64,000 nt of DNA from Pseudorhodoplanes sp. (GCA_022843165.1 JALHOD010000018.1:1-64000); one strand, 5' to 3'. Numbered from the stretch's first letter, positions 1 through 10,876 are shown. Made by a program: numbers and translations. The notes: generated by a model from the letters alone, not told the origin.

Positions 1-2
1 TG

Positions 3-1091
3 CTCGATTCCGAGCACAAGTCGGGCGATCCGTTCGCCGCGGCGATCCGCTCCACGCGCCTGTCGATGCTGATCACCGATCCGCGCCAGGACGACAATCC
101 GGTCGTCTTTGCCAACGACGCCTTTCTGGATCTCACCGGCTATCCGCGCGAGGAGGTGATCGGCCGCAATTGCCGCTTCCTGCAGGGCGCCGACACCGAC
201 CCGGCGACGGTGCGGAAAATCCGCGAGGCGATTGCCGAGCGCCGCGACGTGACGGCGGAAGTGCAGAACTACCGCCGCGACGGCTCGCCGTTCTGGAACT
301 CGCTCTATATCAGCCCGGTCAAGGACGAGCAGGGCGCCTGCGTGTTCTTCTTCGCCTCGCAGTTCAACATCTCGCGCCACAAGGAGCGCGAGTTCCGCAT
401 GATGCACGACAAGAATTACTTTGAGCAGGAAATCTCCGCACGCACCACCGAGCTTGAGGAGGCGCTGCGCGCCAAGACCATCCTGCTGCACGAGGTCGAT
501 CACCGCATCAAGAACAACCTGCAACTGATCAATTCGCTGCTGCTGCTGCAGATCCGCCGCGTCGCCGATCCGGAGGCGAAAAAGGTGCTGCGCGCCACGC
601 TCGAGCGCATCGAGGCGCTCGGCACCGTTCACCAGCGGCTGTACCAGAGCAAGGACGTCGGCAGCTTCGAGATCGCGGCCTTTGTGCGCGATCTGGTCGG
701 CAACGTCATCGATGCCGCCGGCCGCGACAACGTGAAGGTCGCGCTCGAACTGGAAGCGGCGCATCTGCCGGCGGCCAAGGCCGCGCCGCTCGGCCTTCTG
801 ATCAACGAGGTGCTGACCAATTCGCTCAAGCATGCCTTTGCCGAGGACGAGCAGGGCGAAATCCGCGTGGCGCTGTCGCGCAGCAACGGCGACCTGCGGA
901 TCAAAATCGTCGACAACGGCGTTGGTGTGACGGACGACGCGATGAATGGCGGCGGGAAGGGCACCTTCGGCCGCACGCTGATCGAGACCCTGGCGAAGCA
1001 GCTGCACGCCCGGATCGACTACAGGAATGCCAGCCCCGGAACCACGGTCGACATCACGATGCCGGTCGAGACAGTGAGTGGAAATGCATGA
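3..1091 (+). CDS. LOV/PAS-domain HWE/HisKA_2-type sensor histidine kinase, 5' end outside window
   Basis: Flavin-Cys LOV motif GRNCRFLQG, then LLHEVDHRIKNNLQLINSLL (HisKA_2/HWE H-box) and an HATPase C-terminus; the frame is open to base 3 upstream of the listed ATG at 66. Confidence 0.9.
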   Translation, partial: LDSEHKSGDPFAAAIRSTRLSMLITDPRQDDNPVVFANDAFLDLTGYPREEVIGRNCRFLQGADTDPATVRKIREAIAERRDVTAEVQNYRRDGSPFWNSLYISPVKDEQGACVFFFASQFNISRHKEREFRMMHDKNYFEQEISARTTELEEALRAKTILLHEVDHRIKNNLQLINSLLLLQIRRVADPEAKKVLRATLERIEALGTVHQRLYQSKDVGSFEIAAFVRDLVGNVIDAAGRDNVKVALELEAAHLPAAKAAPLGLLINEVLTNSLKHAFAEDEQGEIRVALSRSNGDLRIKIVDNGVGVTDDAMNGGGKGTFGRTLIETLAKQLHARIDYRNASPGTTVDITMPVETVSGNA

Positions 1092-1548
1092 GGCCCGCGA
1101 GTCCCGTCTGCGCATTCTGATCGTGGAGGATGAAGCCCTGCTGGCGCTGCTCCTGCAGGAATGCATCGAGGACATCGGCCACGAGGTGGTCGGCACCGCC
1201 GCGACCTCGGCCGAGGCGCTGGCGCTGGCGCGGGCGCACAAACCCAATCTCGCCTTTGTCGATATTCACCTGGCCGACGGCCCGAGCGGCGTGGAAACCG
1301 CGCGGCGGCTGTCGGAGAGCGACGACACCATCGCGGTGTTCATGACCGCCAACCAGAAGCTCATTCCCGGCGATTTTGCCGGCGCGGCGGGGCTGGTGGT
1401 GAAGCCCTATACCGCCAACGGCGTGCTGGCGGCATTGCGCTTCATCCAGCGCTGCATCAACGAGAAGATCGCGGCCGGCCCGGCGCCGGCCAGTCTGACG
1501 CTGTCGCGCAGCTTCAGCGAGCGCTGGCGGGTGCCCGCCGCCGGCTGA
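1078..1548 (+). CDS. CheY-like response regulator receiver protein
   Basis: RILIVEDEALLALLLQECI...LAFVDIHLADG...VVKPYTANGVLAAL; overlaps the 3' end of the kinase gene. Confidence 0.9.
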   Translation: MEMHEARESRLRILIVEDEALLALLLQECIEDIGHEVVGTAATSAEALALARAHKPNLAFVDIHLADGPSGVETARRLSESDDTIAVFMTANQKLIPGDFAGAAGLVVKPYTANGVLAALRFIQRCINEKIAAGPAPASLTLSRSFSERWRVPAAG

Positions 1549-1576
1549 CGCGCCGTCTTCGCGGCGAGAATTTCTG

Positions 1577-1972
1577 TCACGCCCCGCGCAGCGCCTGGAT
1601 CGCCGGCGCATTCGGGCAGAAGGCCGCATAGCTGTCGCCGGCGCGACCCTGCGCCAGTTCCTCGCCGCAATGCGCCTTGCTGCGGCAGCGGCTGCAGGTG
1701 CGCGCCAGCGCGTCGCGCGTTGCGGGTGCCAGCCGGCTTTCATCGAGGCCGGCCGCCCACAGCATGTGCGGCAGCAATTCGGTGTGGCCGGGATCGCGAC
1801 CGGCGAGCCAGCGCAGGTCGGCCGGCGTGCGGCGCAGATGCGCGCGGATTCGCTGCGGCTCCTCGCCGCCCTGGTCCAGGAAATTGCGCTCGCCCTGCGG
1901 CGCACAGGCACTCGCCCATTGCGACAGGATATCAAAAAGCGGCCAGCGGGCCGGGATGGAGGAGGTGGTCAT
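1577..1972 (-). CDS. Small Cys-rich protein, DUF6455-like
   Basis: C-terminal CSRCRSKAHC...FCPNAPAI cysteine pattern; frame preferred over shadow ORFs. Confidence 0.55.
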   Translation of the reverse strand: MTTSSIPARWPLFDILSQWASACAPQGERNFLDQGGEEPQRIRAHLRRTPADLRWLAGRDPGHTELLPHMLWAAGLDESRLAPATRDALARTCSRCRSKAHCGEELAQGRAGDSYAAFCPNAPAIQALRGA

Positions 1973-2100
1973 GCGATCCTCGTCTTAAATTTGTTGTCAA
2001 AATGCCGCTTTTGCGGACGCGCGCCTTGCGCTGGATCAACGCCGCACGCTTCGCTCATATTCATGTTATTGATAATGTTTGCCGCCCCCGGGAGGACACC

Positions 2101-2601
2101 ATGACGCTGTCACGCTTCGCAATGCTGCTCGCCGTGCCGCTGGTCGCGGCCATGCCGGCCCAGGCGCAGGAGGCGCTGGTCACCTACAAGTCGATGAGCC
2201 CGGAAATCGCGCTCGACCTGGCGCGCGCCACGCTCGCCGATTGCCAGAAGCGCGGCTTCCAGGTCGCGGTCGCCGTGGTCGACCGCTTTGGCCAGACCCA
2301 GGTGATGCTGCGCGACCGCTTTGCCGGTCCGCATACGCCGGCGACCGCCGCCGGCAAAGGCTGGACCGCCGTCAGCTTCCGCACCAATACCACCGATCTG
2401 GTCGCCATCAGCCAGCCCGGCATGCCGCAGGCCGGTCTGCGCGATCTGCCCGGCGCCGTGATCCTCGGCGGCGGGGTGCGGGTGGAGGCAGGCGGCGCGA
2501 TCGTGGGGGCGGTCGGCGTCTCCGGCGCCCCGGGGGGCGACGCCGACGACGCCTGCGCCAAGGCCGGCATCGACGCGGTCAAGGACAAGCTGGATTTCTG
2601 A
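2101..2601 (+). CDS. GlcG/HbpS-type heme-binding-like protein, exported
   Basis: Signal peptide MTLSRFAMLLAVPLVAAMPAQAQ; ALDLARATLADCQKRGFQVAVAVVDRFG and PGAVILGGGVRVEAGGAIVGAVGVSGAPGG are typical of the family. Confidence 0.85.
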   Translation: MTLSRFAMLLAVPLVAAMPAQAQEALVTYKSMSPEIALDLARATLADCQKRGFQVAVAVVDRFGQTQVMLRDRFAGPHTPATAAGKGWTAVSFRTNTTDLVAISQPGMPQAGLRDLPGAVILGGGVRVEAGGAIVGAVGVSGAPGGDADDACAKAGIDAVKDKLDF

Positions 2602-2704
2602 GCCGGCCGCCTCACGTGCGCCGGCCTCTTGCCGATTGCGGGCGCGCGGCGCAGTCTTCTCGCTCGATCGCCGCGACGGCGACGCATCCTGGGGAGGATT
2701 TATA

Positions 2705-3670
2705 ATGGCTCGCATCAGCATTCGTAATGCGTCCATCGGCGCGGCGCTGATCGCGCTTGCGGCCGTCACCGCCAACGCGCCGGCGCTGGCGCAATATCCC
2801 GAACGCAACGTCACGCTGATCGTGCCCTATGGCGCGGGCGGCGGCACCGACATCACCGCGCGCATGCTGGCGAAGGATCTCGAAGCCGTGCTCGGCAAGC
2901 CGGTGACGGTCGAGAACAGGGCGGGCGGCGGCGGCTGGGTCGGCTGGGGCTCGCTCGCAAAGGCCAATCCCGACGGCTACACCATCGGCTATCTCAATGT
3001 CCCGTCGATGTATGCCGGCTATCTCGACCGTCAGTACAATCGCAGCGAGACGCTCGACAGCTTCACCCCGCTGATGAACCATGTGCTCGACTACAATGTC
3101 TGGGCGGTGAAGGCGGATTCGCCGTTCAAGAGCGTGAAGGACGTGGTCGAGGCGGCGAAGAAGGCGCCCGAGAGCATCAGTATCTCGGCCTTCGGCGCAG
3201 GATCGGACGATCACCTCGCCATTCTGTCGATGCAGGCGGAGAACGGCATCAAGCTGATCACCGTGCACCACAAGTCCACCGCCGACGCCAAGACCGGCGC
3301 GCTCGGCGGTCATCTGCAGGTGCTGGGCGCCAACATCTCGGAAGTGGCGGAAGAGGCGAAGGCCGGCACCATCCGCATCCTCGGCGTGATGTCGCCGGAG
3401 CGCTCGCCGTTCCTGCCGAATGCGCCCACCTTCAAGGAGCAGGGTTTCAACCAGGTCTGGTCGGTCTCGCGCGGCATCGCCGCGCCGGCCGGGCTGCCGA
3501 AGGACGTGCAGGAAAAACTGACCGCGGCGCTGGAGAAGACGCTGACCTCGTCCGAGCATCAGGCCAAGGCCAAGCAGCTCTCGCTCGAGCCGCGCGTCAT
3601 CAAGGGCGACGCCTACAAGACGTTTCTGAAGGACAACGAAGTCAGCACCAAGAAGCTGATGGGTTGGTAG
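2705..3670 (+). CDS. Tripartite tricarboxylate transporter substrate-binding protein (TctC/Bug family)
   Basis: Signal peptide plus YPERNVTLIVPYGAGGGTDITARMLAKDLEAVLGKPVTVENRAGGGGWVG. Confidence 0.93.
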   Translation: MARISIRNASIGAALIALAAVTANAPALAQYPERNVTLIVPYGAGGGTDITARMLAKDLEAVLGKPVTVENRAGGGGWVGWGSLAKANPDGYTIGYLNVPSMYAGYLDRQYNRSETLDSFTPLMNHVLDYNVWAVKADSPFKSVKDVVEAAKKAPESISISAFGAGSDDHLAILSMQAENGIKLITVHHKSTADAKTGALGGHLQVLGANISEVAEEAKAGTIRILGVMSPERSPFLPNAPTFKEQGFNQVWSVSRGIAAPAGLPKDVQEKLTAALEKTLTSSEHQAKAKQLSLEPRVIKGDAYKTFLKDNEVSTKKLMGW

Positions 3671-3689
3671 CGGGTTTGACGTTTTTGCC

Positions 3690-3718
3690 GTCACCCTCTC
3701 CCTGTCGGGGAGGGTGAC
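3690..3718. repeat. Intergenic palindromic (REP-like) hairpin
   Basis: GTCACCCTCTCC-CTGTC-GGGGAGGGTGAC, 12-bp stem with one G-T pair. Confidence 0.6.
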
Positions 3719-3737
3719 GCGCTATGGGAGAATGTGA

Positions 3738-4718
3738 ATGACGGCGATCGCCGAAGTCGACAAGCTTGAAATCCAGATCCTGGTCGACAACGCGACCGAC
3801 ATGCTTTCCTCGACCCCCGCCCATGTCGAGCACGAGGGCGCCGGCCTGATGCGGCGCGGCATCCGCATGATGGGCGGCAAATGCCTGTGCTGTGCTGCGC
3901 ATGGCCTGTCATGTCTTTTGACGGCTGAGCGCGGCGGCGTGCGCCACACGCTGCTGTTCGATACCGGTCCGGAGGAATATGCCTTCGAGCGCAATGTGAC
4001 GCGGCTGGCGGCCGATATCGGAGCAGTGGAGAGCATCGTGCTGTCGCACGGGCATTGGGATCACGCCGGCGCCATGTTGCTGGCGCTCAACATGATCCGC
4101 GGCCGCAACGGCGGCAAGGAGATTCCCTATTACGCCCATCCCGACATGTTCCGCACCCGCGCGGTGAAGATGCCGAACGGCAGCTATCGCCAGATGGAGG
4201 ATATCGCGAGCGTGGAGGAACTGACGTCGTTCGGCGCCAGGGTGGTGGTGACGCGTGAGCCGCAGACGCTGCTCGACAATATGTTTCATGTCAGCGGCGA
4301 GGTTCCGCGCGTGACCGGCTATGAGCGGGGCTATCCCGGACAGGTGCGGCGCACACTGGACGGCAAGGATTGGGAGCCCGACGAATTGCTGATCGACGAG
4401 CGCTGGATCGCGGTGAACGTCAAGGGCAAGGGACTGGTGGTGCTGTCGGCCTGTTCGCATGCCGGCGTGGTCAATGTGCTCACGCATGCGCGCGACACCT
4501 TTCCGGGCGTGCCGTTGCACACGGTGATGGGCGGATTGCATCTGTCGGGCGCCAACGAGGCGGTGATCCCGCAGACGGTGGAGGGTCTGAAGCAGTTCGG
4601 ACTGAAGACCATCGCCGCCGGCCATTGCACCGGCTGGCGGGCGATGAGCGCGCTTGCCAACGCTTTTGGCGACCAGGTGCTGGCGCCCTCGGCGGTCGGA
4701 AAACTGTACCGCTTCTGA
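3738..4718 (+). CDS. MBL-fold metallo-hydrolase (methenyl/dihydropterin-MBL-like)
   Basis: LSHGHWDHAGAM (HxHxDH), GHCTGWRA C-terminal motif. Confidence 0.88.
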   Translation: MTAIAEVDKLEIQILVDNATDMLSSTPAHVEHEGAGLMRRGIRMMGGKCLCCAAHGLSCLLTAERGGVRHTLLFDTGPEEYAFERNVTRLAADIGAVESIVLSHGHWDHAGAMLLALNMIRGRNGGKEIPYYAHPDMFRTRAVKMPNGSYRQMEDIASVEELTSFGARVVVTREPQTLLDNMFHVSGEVPRVTGYERGYPGQVRRTLDGKDWEPDELLIDERWIAVNVKGKGLVVLSACSHAGVVNVLTHARDTFPGVPLHTVMGGLHLSGANEAVIPQTVEGLKQFGLKTIAAGHCTGWRAMSALANAFGDQVLAPSAVGKLYRF

Positions 4719-4813
4719 GCGGCGCTTCACAGGATCGCCGCTTTGCGGGCATGCTGTTGCCGCCGCCGCGCGCTTGGTGTCCACTCGGGTGTTCGATGGC
4801 AGGGGAGGGATGC

Positions 4814-5860
4814 ATGAAACACGTTGGCGTCTTGTCGCTGGTGCTGGCCGCAGGAATCTTTCTGGCCGCGCCGCAGGTCTTCGCGCAAAACCGCTGGCCG
4901 GCCGGTGACGAGATCGGCATGGCCAATCATCTCGGTCCGGTCACCTGGCAGCGTTGCGCGCCGCATCTCGCCAGCCCGCAATCGCGCTCCTACGAGGTCT
5001 CGCACATCCGCTCCAACACCATGCCGCAATCGCCGTTCGGCACGCCGCTGGTCGACAAGTACCGGCCGACCGTCGGCATTCCCGGCACGCGTCACGCCTT
5101 CAACGGCGAGGAGACCGTGAGCGGCGAGGCCGGTGCGCAGGGCACGCAGATGGACGCGCTCGGGCATTTTGCGGTGCTGCCGGATGCCTGGGACGGCAAG
5201 GGCGAATTTCCCTCCGGCCGCGCCGGCTATTACGGCGGCTATACCCAGAAGCAGGTGAAGCCGACGCCGGATTCGCCGCTGCAGAAACTCGGAATCGAAA
5301 AGGTGCCGCCCATCGTCACCACGGCGATCCTGCTGGATGCCAAAAGCCACATCGGCAAGGGCCAGCCGATGGCGCCCGGCGCCGTGGTCACCGCGGCGCA
5401 GATCGAGGAGATGCTGAAGGTCCAGAAGCTGAACGAGCGCGGACTGCTGCCGGGCGACGTGCTTTACATCTATACCGGCTGGGGCGACGGCTGGGCCGAT
5501 CCCGACAAGGACAAGAGCTATTACACCAAGGGTCCGGGACTGGCCTACGACGCCGCCAAATATCTCGAGAGCAAGCAGATCGTGCTGGTCGCGCTCGACA
5601 ACCCGTTCACCGATCCGGTGCCCGACGGCCTGTTGCAGGGCAAGGCCAAGCCGGCCGACGGCACCCCCGCCGGCCTGCCGTTCGCCATCCATCACCACAA
5701 TCTGGTGCAGGCCGGGATTCACAATATCCAGAACGCCAATCTGGGCGCGCTGGCGCGGGACCGCGTCTGGCTGTCCTGCACCATCATCCTGCCGCTGCGC
5801 TCGCAGGGCGGCTCCGGCTCGCCGGTGCGGCCGGTCGCGATCGGCGTGCCGGGGCAGTGA
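4814..5860 (+). CDS. Cyclase-family protein (PF04199-type), exported
   Basis: Signal peptide MKHVGVLSLVLAAGIFLAAPQVFAQ; GTQMDALGHF metal-site-like motif; internal start in ORF 4370..5860. Confidence 0.85.
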   Translation: MKHVGVLSLVLAAGIFLAAPQVFAQNRWPAGDEIGMANHLGPVTWQRCAPHLASPQSRSYEVSHIRSNTMPQSPFGTPLVDKYRPTVGIPGTRHAFNGEETVSGEAGAQGTQMDALGHFAVLPDAWDGKGEFPSGRAGYYGGYTQKQVKPTPDSPLQKLGIEKVPPIVTTAILLDAKSHIGKGQPMAPGAVVTAAQIEEMLKVQKLNERGLLPGDVLYIYTGWGDGWADPDKDKSYYTKGPGLAYDAAKYLESKQIVLVALDNPFTDPVPDGLLQGKAKPADGTPAGLPFAIHHHNLVQAGIHNIQNANLGALARDRVWLSCTIILPLRSQGGSGSPVRPVAIGVPGQ

Positions 5861-5870
5861 GAGACGCCGC

Positions 5871-6260
5871 ATGGACGCCAAAGCGATCAACTACGAAGAC
5901 GCCTCTCCGCAGGTGCGCGCGGTGTTCGACGACATCAAGCGCAGCCGCAACCTGCCGGACGTGAACAATTTCTGGAAATATCTGGCGCGCGATCCGGCCC
6001 TGCTGAAACGGACATGGGAGAGCGTGAAAGAGGTGATGGCGCCCGGTGCGCTCGATCCGCTCACCAAGGAGATGATCTATCTCGCGGTCAGCGTCACCAA
6101 TGGCTGCGCCTATTGCATCGGCAGTCACACCGCTGCCGCGCGCAAGGCCGGCATGACCGAAGATATGTTCGGCGAGGTGATGGCGGTCACCGGCATGGCG
6201 AACGAGACCAACCGGCTCGCGAATGGCTATCGCGTGCCGGTCGATCCGCAATTCGAGTGA
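5871..6260 (+). CDS. Carboxymuconolactone decarboxylase/AhpD-like protein
   Basis: AVSVTNGCAYCIGSHTAAARKAG (CxxC...H AhpD motif). Confidence 0.88.
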   Translation: MDAKAINYEDASPQVRAVFDDIKRSRNLPDVNNFWKYLARDPALLKRTWESVKEVMAPGALDPLTKEMIYLAVSVTNGCAYCIGSHTAAARKAGMTEDMFGEVMAVTGMANETNRLANGYRVPVDPQFE

Positions 6261-6264
6261 GCCG

Positions 6265-6588
6265 CTAGCGGGCGGAATCCGCCGGGCCGGGCCTGGCGGG
6301 CCCCGGCTGCTGCGGCTCGGCGGCGGGCGCCGCGCCGGTTGTTTCCGCGGCGGGCGGCGCTGCCGCCGTGCGTGGCTCCTTCGGCGTCTGGGTCACGCCG
6401 TACAGCACGATCCCGAGCACCAGCAATGTGCCGAAAGCCGTCGCCCAGATCTGGGTGCGGCTGGCCTTGCCGCCGCTCAGAGCCAGTTCCGGATCGGGCT
6501 GCAGGCGGGCGTCGTTCTCCATCGCGGTCTGCAGATAGCGGTCGTCAGGATAGCGAGTGTCGCGGGGGCGGTTGTCCGTGGGCATCAT
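6265..6588 (-). CDS. Hypothetical membrane-anchored protein
   Basis: One TM segment (TQIWATAFGTLLVLGIVLYGV) then an Ala/Pro-rich tail; SD GGGAGA upstream. Confidence 0.7.
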   Translation of the reverse strand: MMPTDNRPRDTRYPDDRYLQTAMENDARLQPDPELALSGGKASRTQIWATAFGTLLVLGIVLYGVTQTPKEPRTAAAPPAAETTGAAPAAEPQQPGPARPGPADSAR

Positions 6589-6616
6589 GGCGCATCTCCC
6601 GTGCGGTGTGCGGGAT

Positions 6617-6641
6617 AACGCCGTCGTTCAGCTCCGGTTCC
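6617..6641 (-). promoter_or_regulatory. Putative sigma-EcfG-type promoter
   Basis: Minus strand GGAAC-N16-CGTT, -10 about 28 nt from the ATG at 6588. Confidence 0.6.
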
Positions 6642-6654
6642 CGGGCGCCGGCTG

Positions 6655-7782
<1,128 letters not shown>

Positions 7783-8002
7783 ACCAGCCTCCCGTCCATG
7801 ACCGTGTCCGCGGCCATTGGGTCAAATCTTGGCGAATGCCGCAATTCCTCTGTCAGAGCCGGTGCCCACAATCAAGACATGGCCGCGTCATGCGCGCGGT
7901 CCGCAAGCTGAAAGCGTGCCGGGGGCATGCCGCCAGGACACGGCTTGGCTGCGCCGGGCAGGGCTATCTGCCCGCGCTTGAATCCGCTAATCACCCTCGG
8001 CC

Positions 8003-8881
8003 ATGCCGGGACCTGCCGACAGCCTGATCGTCCGATCGGCGCCGCTGATCTTCGTGTTCTTCTGGAGCACGGGATTCATCGCGGCGAAATTCGGCTTGCC
8101 CTATGCCGAGCCGCTGACGTTTCTGGCCACTCGCATGGCGCTGGTGGTCGCGATTCTGGCGGTGATCGTTTTCGTGACGCTGCCGGTTTGGCCGAGCCGG
8201 GCGGAGGCGGGCCACAGCGTGGTGGTCGGTCTGCTGGTGCATGGCCTGTATCTCGGCGGAGTCTTTGTCTCGATCTCGCAGGGCGTGCCGGCGGGCATTT
8301 CCGCGCTGATCCCCGGCCTGCAGCCGGTGCTGACCTCCACGCTCGCCAATCGCTGGCTGGGCGAACGGGTGACGCCGCTGCAATGGTTCGGGCTGGCGCT
8401 CGGGCTGATCGGCGTGCTGCTGGTGCTCAACGATCGCGCCATCACCATGTCGGGCTCGCTGCTGGGCTGGATCGCCACCTTCCTGTCGCTGATCGGAATC
8501 ACCGTCGGCACGCTTTACCAGAAGCGCCATTGCGGCGCCGTCGACTGGCGCTCCGGCAATCTCGTGCAATACATCGCCGCTGTTGTTTTCTTCGGGCTCG
8601 GCGCATTTGTGTTCGAGACCCGCGTCATCCACTGGACCACGGATTTCATTTTCGCGCTCACCTGGTCGGTGGTGGTGTTGTCGATCTGCACCGTGGCGCT
8701 GATGTACTGGCTGATCCGCAGGGTCTCGGCGGCGAAGGTGGCGAGCCTGTTCTATCTCGTCCCCGCCGTTACCGCGCTGATGGCCTGGCTGTTGTTCGAC
8801 GAGCGGCTGAATGCGCTCGCCATCGCCGGCATGGTGCTGTGCGCCGGCGCTGTCCTGATCGTCAATTACAGGCGCGCCTGA
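8003..8881 (+). CDS. EamA/DMT-family transporter
   Basis: About 10 TM segments, PLIFVFFWSTGFIAAKFGLPYAEPLTFLATR. Confidence 0.9.
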   Translation: MPGPADSLIVRSAPLIFVFFWSTGFIAAKFGLPYAEPLTFLATRMALVVAILAVIVFVTLPVWPSRAEAGHSVVVGLLVHGLYLGGVFVSISQGVPAGISALIPGLQPVLTSTLANRWLGERVTPLQWFGLALGLIGVLLVLNDRAITMSGSLLGWIATFLSLIGITVGTLYQKRHCGAVDWRSGNLVQYIAAVVFFGLGAFVFETRVIHWTTDFIFALTWSVVVLSICTVALMYWLIRRVSAAKVASLFYLVPAVTALMAWLLFDERLNALAIAGMVLCAGAVLIVNYRRA

Positions 8882-8884
8882 TGC

Positions 8885-10321
8885 TCAGACCCTGATCGTC
8901 CTGAGCGCATCAAGCGCGCGCTGGCGCGCGGTGTCGTGATCGACGATGGGGGCAGGGTAGGTCGTGCCGAGCGCAACGCCGGCTTCCACGAGTTCCAGTG
9001 GAGACGCCCGCCACGGCTTGTGGATGAGCGAATCGGGCAGGCCCGCAATCTCCGGCACCCATTGCCGCACATAGGCGCCGTGCGGATCGAATTTTTCGCC
9101 CTGCAGGACGGGATTGAAGATGCGGAAATATGGTGCAGCATCCGCACCTGAGCCCGCGACCCATTGCCAGCTCGCACTGTTGCTGGCCGGGTCTGCGTCG
9201 ACGAGTGTGTCCCAGAACCATCGTTCGCCGTGCCGCCAGTCGATCAAAAGATGCTTGATGAGGAACGATGCCGCGACCATCCGCACGCGGTTGTGCATCC
9301 AGCCGGTGTGCCAGAGCTGGCGCATGCCGGCGTCCACGACCGGATAGCCGGTGAGGCCGCGCTGCCATGCGCGCAGTCCGGCGGAGTCGTCGCGCCACGG
9401 AAACGCATCGAAACGCGCGTTGAAGTTTTTGGTCGCCAGATCGGGAAAGTGATGCAGCAGGTAATGGGAAAAATCCCGCCAGCCGAGTTCGCTCAGGAAT
9501 TTTCCGGTGTCCGCGCCGTTCGCGCGGCCTGCCTCGGCTGCGAATCGTGCCGTGTGAAAGATCTCGTTCGGACTGATCTCGCCAAAGCGCAGATGCGGCG
9601 ACAGCCGTGACGTCGCAAGCATGTCGGGCCGGTCGCGGTGGTCCTTGTAGCCTTTGATGTCGTCCAGAAAGTCCGACAGCCGCACCCGCGCGGCAGCTTC
9701 GCCCACGCTCCAGCATTCGCGCAATCCGACGGCCCAGTCGGGGTGCATCGGTTCGAGCCGCCAGTCGTCGAGATGCTCGCTGCTCATATTGACCGGCGGC
9801 GGCAGCGCCTGCGGCGCGGGCAAAGGCTTGCGCGGATCGCCGAGCGCCAGCAGCCGTTTCCAGAATGGCGTGAACACCTTCATCGGCGCGCCGGCCTGAT
9901 TGGCGATCCTGTGCGGTTCGGCCAGAAGCCCGCCGGGACATGTGCCGCCGCTCAGGCCGAGCGTTTTGAGCCGTTCGATGACCTGATTGTCGATGGCGAT
10001 GCCGGGCTGGTCATAGCGGCGGGTCCAGAACGCCGCCGATGCTCCGCTGTCCTGCGCCAGTGCCGGAATGACGCTGGCCGCCGCGCCGCGCCGCAGGATC
10101 AGCCGCTGGCCGTGCGCCGACAGATCTGCCGCGAGCGCGCGCAGGGATTGCGCCAGCCACCAGCGCGACGCGCCGCCAGGCGGACGCACACCGTTGCTGC
10201 CGTCGTCCATCACATACACGCAGACCAGCGGCTGCTGCGTGCGCAGCGCCGCATGCAGCGCGGGATGATCGGCCAGCCGCAGATCGTCCCGGAACCACAC
10301 GATGACCGGCGGCTGCGCCAT
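8885..10321 (-). CDS. phrB: Deoxyribodipyrimidine photo-lyase (cryptochrome/photolyase family)
   Basis: VIVWFRDDLRLADHPAL N-terminus; C-terminal TGYPVVDAGMRQLWHTGWMHNRVRMVAASFLIKHLLIDWRHGERWFWDTLVDAD; internal start in the longer ORF. Confidence 0.95.
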   Translation of the reverse strand: MAQPPVIVWFRDDLRLADHPALHAALRTQQPLVCVYVMDDGSNGVRPPGGASRWWLAQSLRALAADLSAHGQRLILRRGAAASVIPALAQDSGASAAFWTRRYDQPGIAIDNQVIERLKTLGLSGGTCPGGLLAEPHRIANQAGAPMKVFTPFWKRLLALGDPRKPLPAPQALPPPVNMSSEHLDDWRLEPMHPDWAVGLRECWSVGEAAARVRLSDFLDDIKGYKDHRDRPDMLATSRLSPHLRFGEISPNEIFHTARFAAEAGRANGADTGKFLSELGWRDFSHYLLHHFPDLATKNFNARFDAFPWRDDSAGLRAWQRGLTGYPVVDAGMRQLWHTGWMHNRVRMVAASFLIKHLLIDWRHGERWFWDTLVDADPASNSASWQWVAGSGADAAPYFRIFNPVLQGEKFDPHGAYVRQWVPEIAGLPDSLIHKPWRASPLELVEAGVALGTTYPAPIVDHDTARQRALDALRTIRV

Positions 10322-10328
10322 GCGGGGA

Positions 10329-10727
10329 TTACTTCGCCGGCTTGTTCGGAATGACGATCTGGGTCTGCGTGACCATGGCGGCGAGCTTGCCGTCGCCGCG
10401 GGTGATTCTCGTTTGCCAGACCATGGTGGTGCGTCCGCGATGCAGCGGAACGCATTCCGCCCGGGCGACATCGCCGACCGCGATCGAGGCGAAGAAATTG
10501 GTCTTGCTCTCGATGGTGGCGGTAGTCATGCCTTCCGGCAGATTGATGATGGTGGCCGCGCCGCCGAGGTCGTCGGCAAAGGCCATCACGGCGCCGCCAT
10601 GCAGGTTGTTGTTGCGGTTGGCGAGTTCCGGGCGCACGGGCAATTCCGCCTCGATGCGGTCGGCAGAGTAGTGAATGACCTTGATGCCGAGCGTGGAGGC
10701 GAAGGCCGGGGGAATGTCGGGGCGCAT
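10329..10727 (-). CDS. PaaI-type hotdog thioesterase
   Basis: NRNNNLHGGAVMAFADDLGGAAT. Confidence 0.85.
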   Translation of the reverse strand: MRPDIPPAFASTLGIKVIHYSADRIEAELPVRPELANRNNNLHGGAVMAFADDLGGAATIINLPEGMTTATIESKTNFFASIAVGDVARAECVPLHRGRTTMVWQTRITRGDGKLAAMVTQTQIVIPNKPAK

Positions 10728-10876
10728 GAAATATCCTGTGAGACGGCCCGGCACCTTAGACGGCCCCGGCGCGGGCCGCCAAGATGGCCCGTGATCGGGC
10801 GTGATATGCTGAAACCCGGGCCGTGTCCGGCCCGTATCTCCACACCAATTACCCTGTCGGCGGCGGAGCGCCTCGC

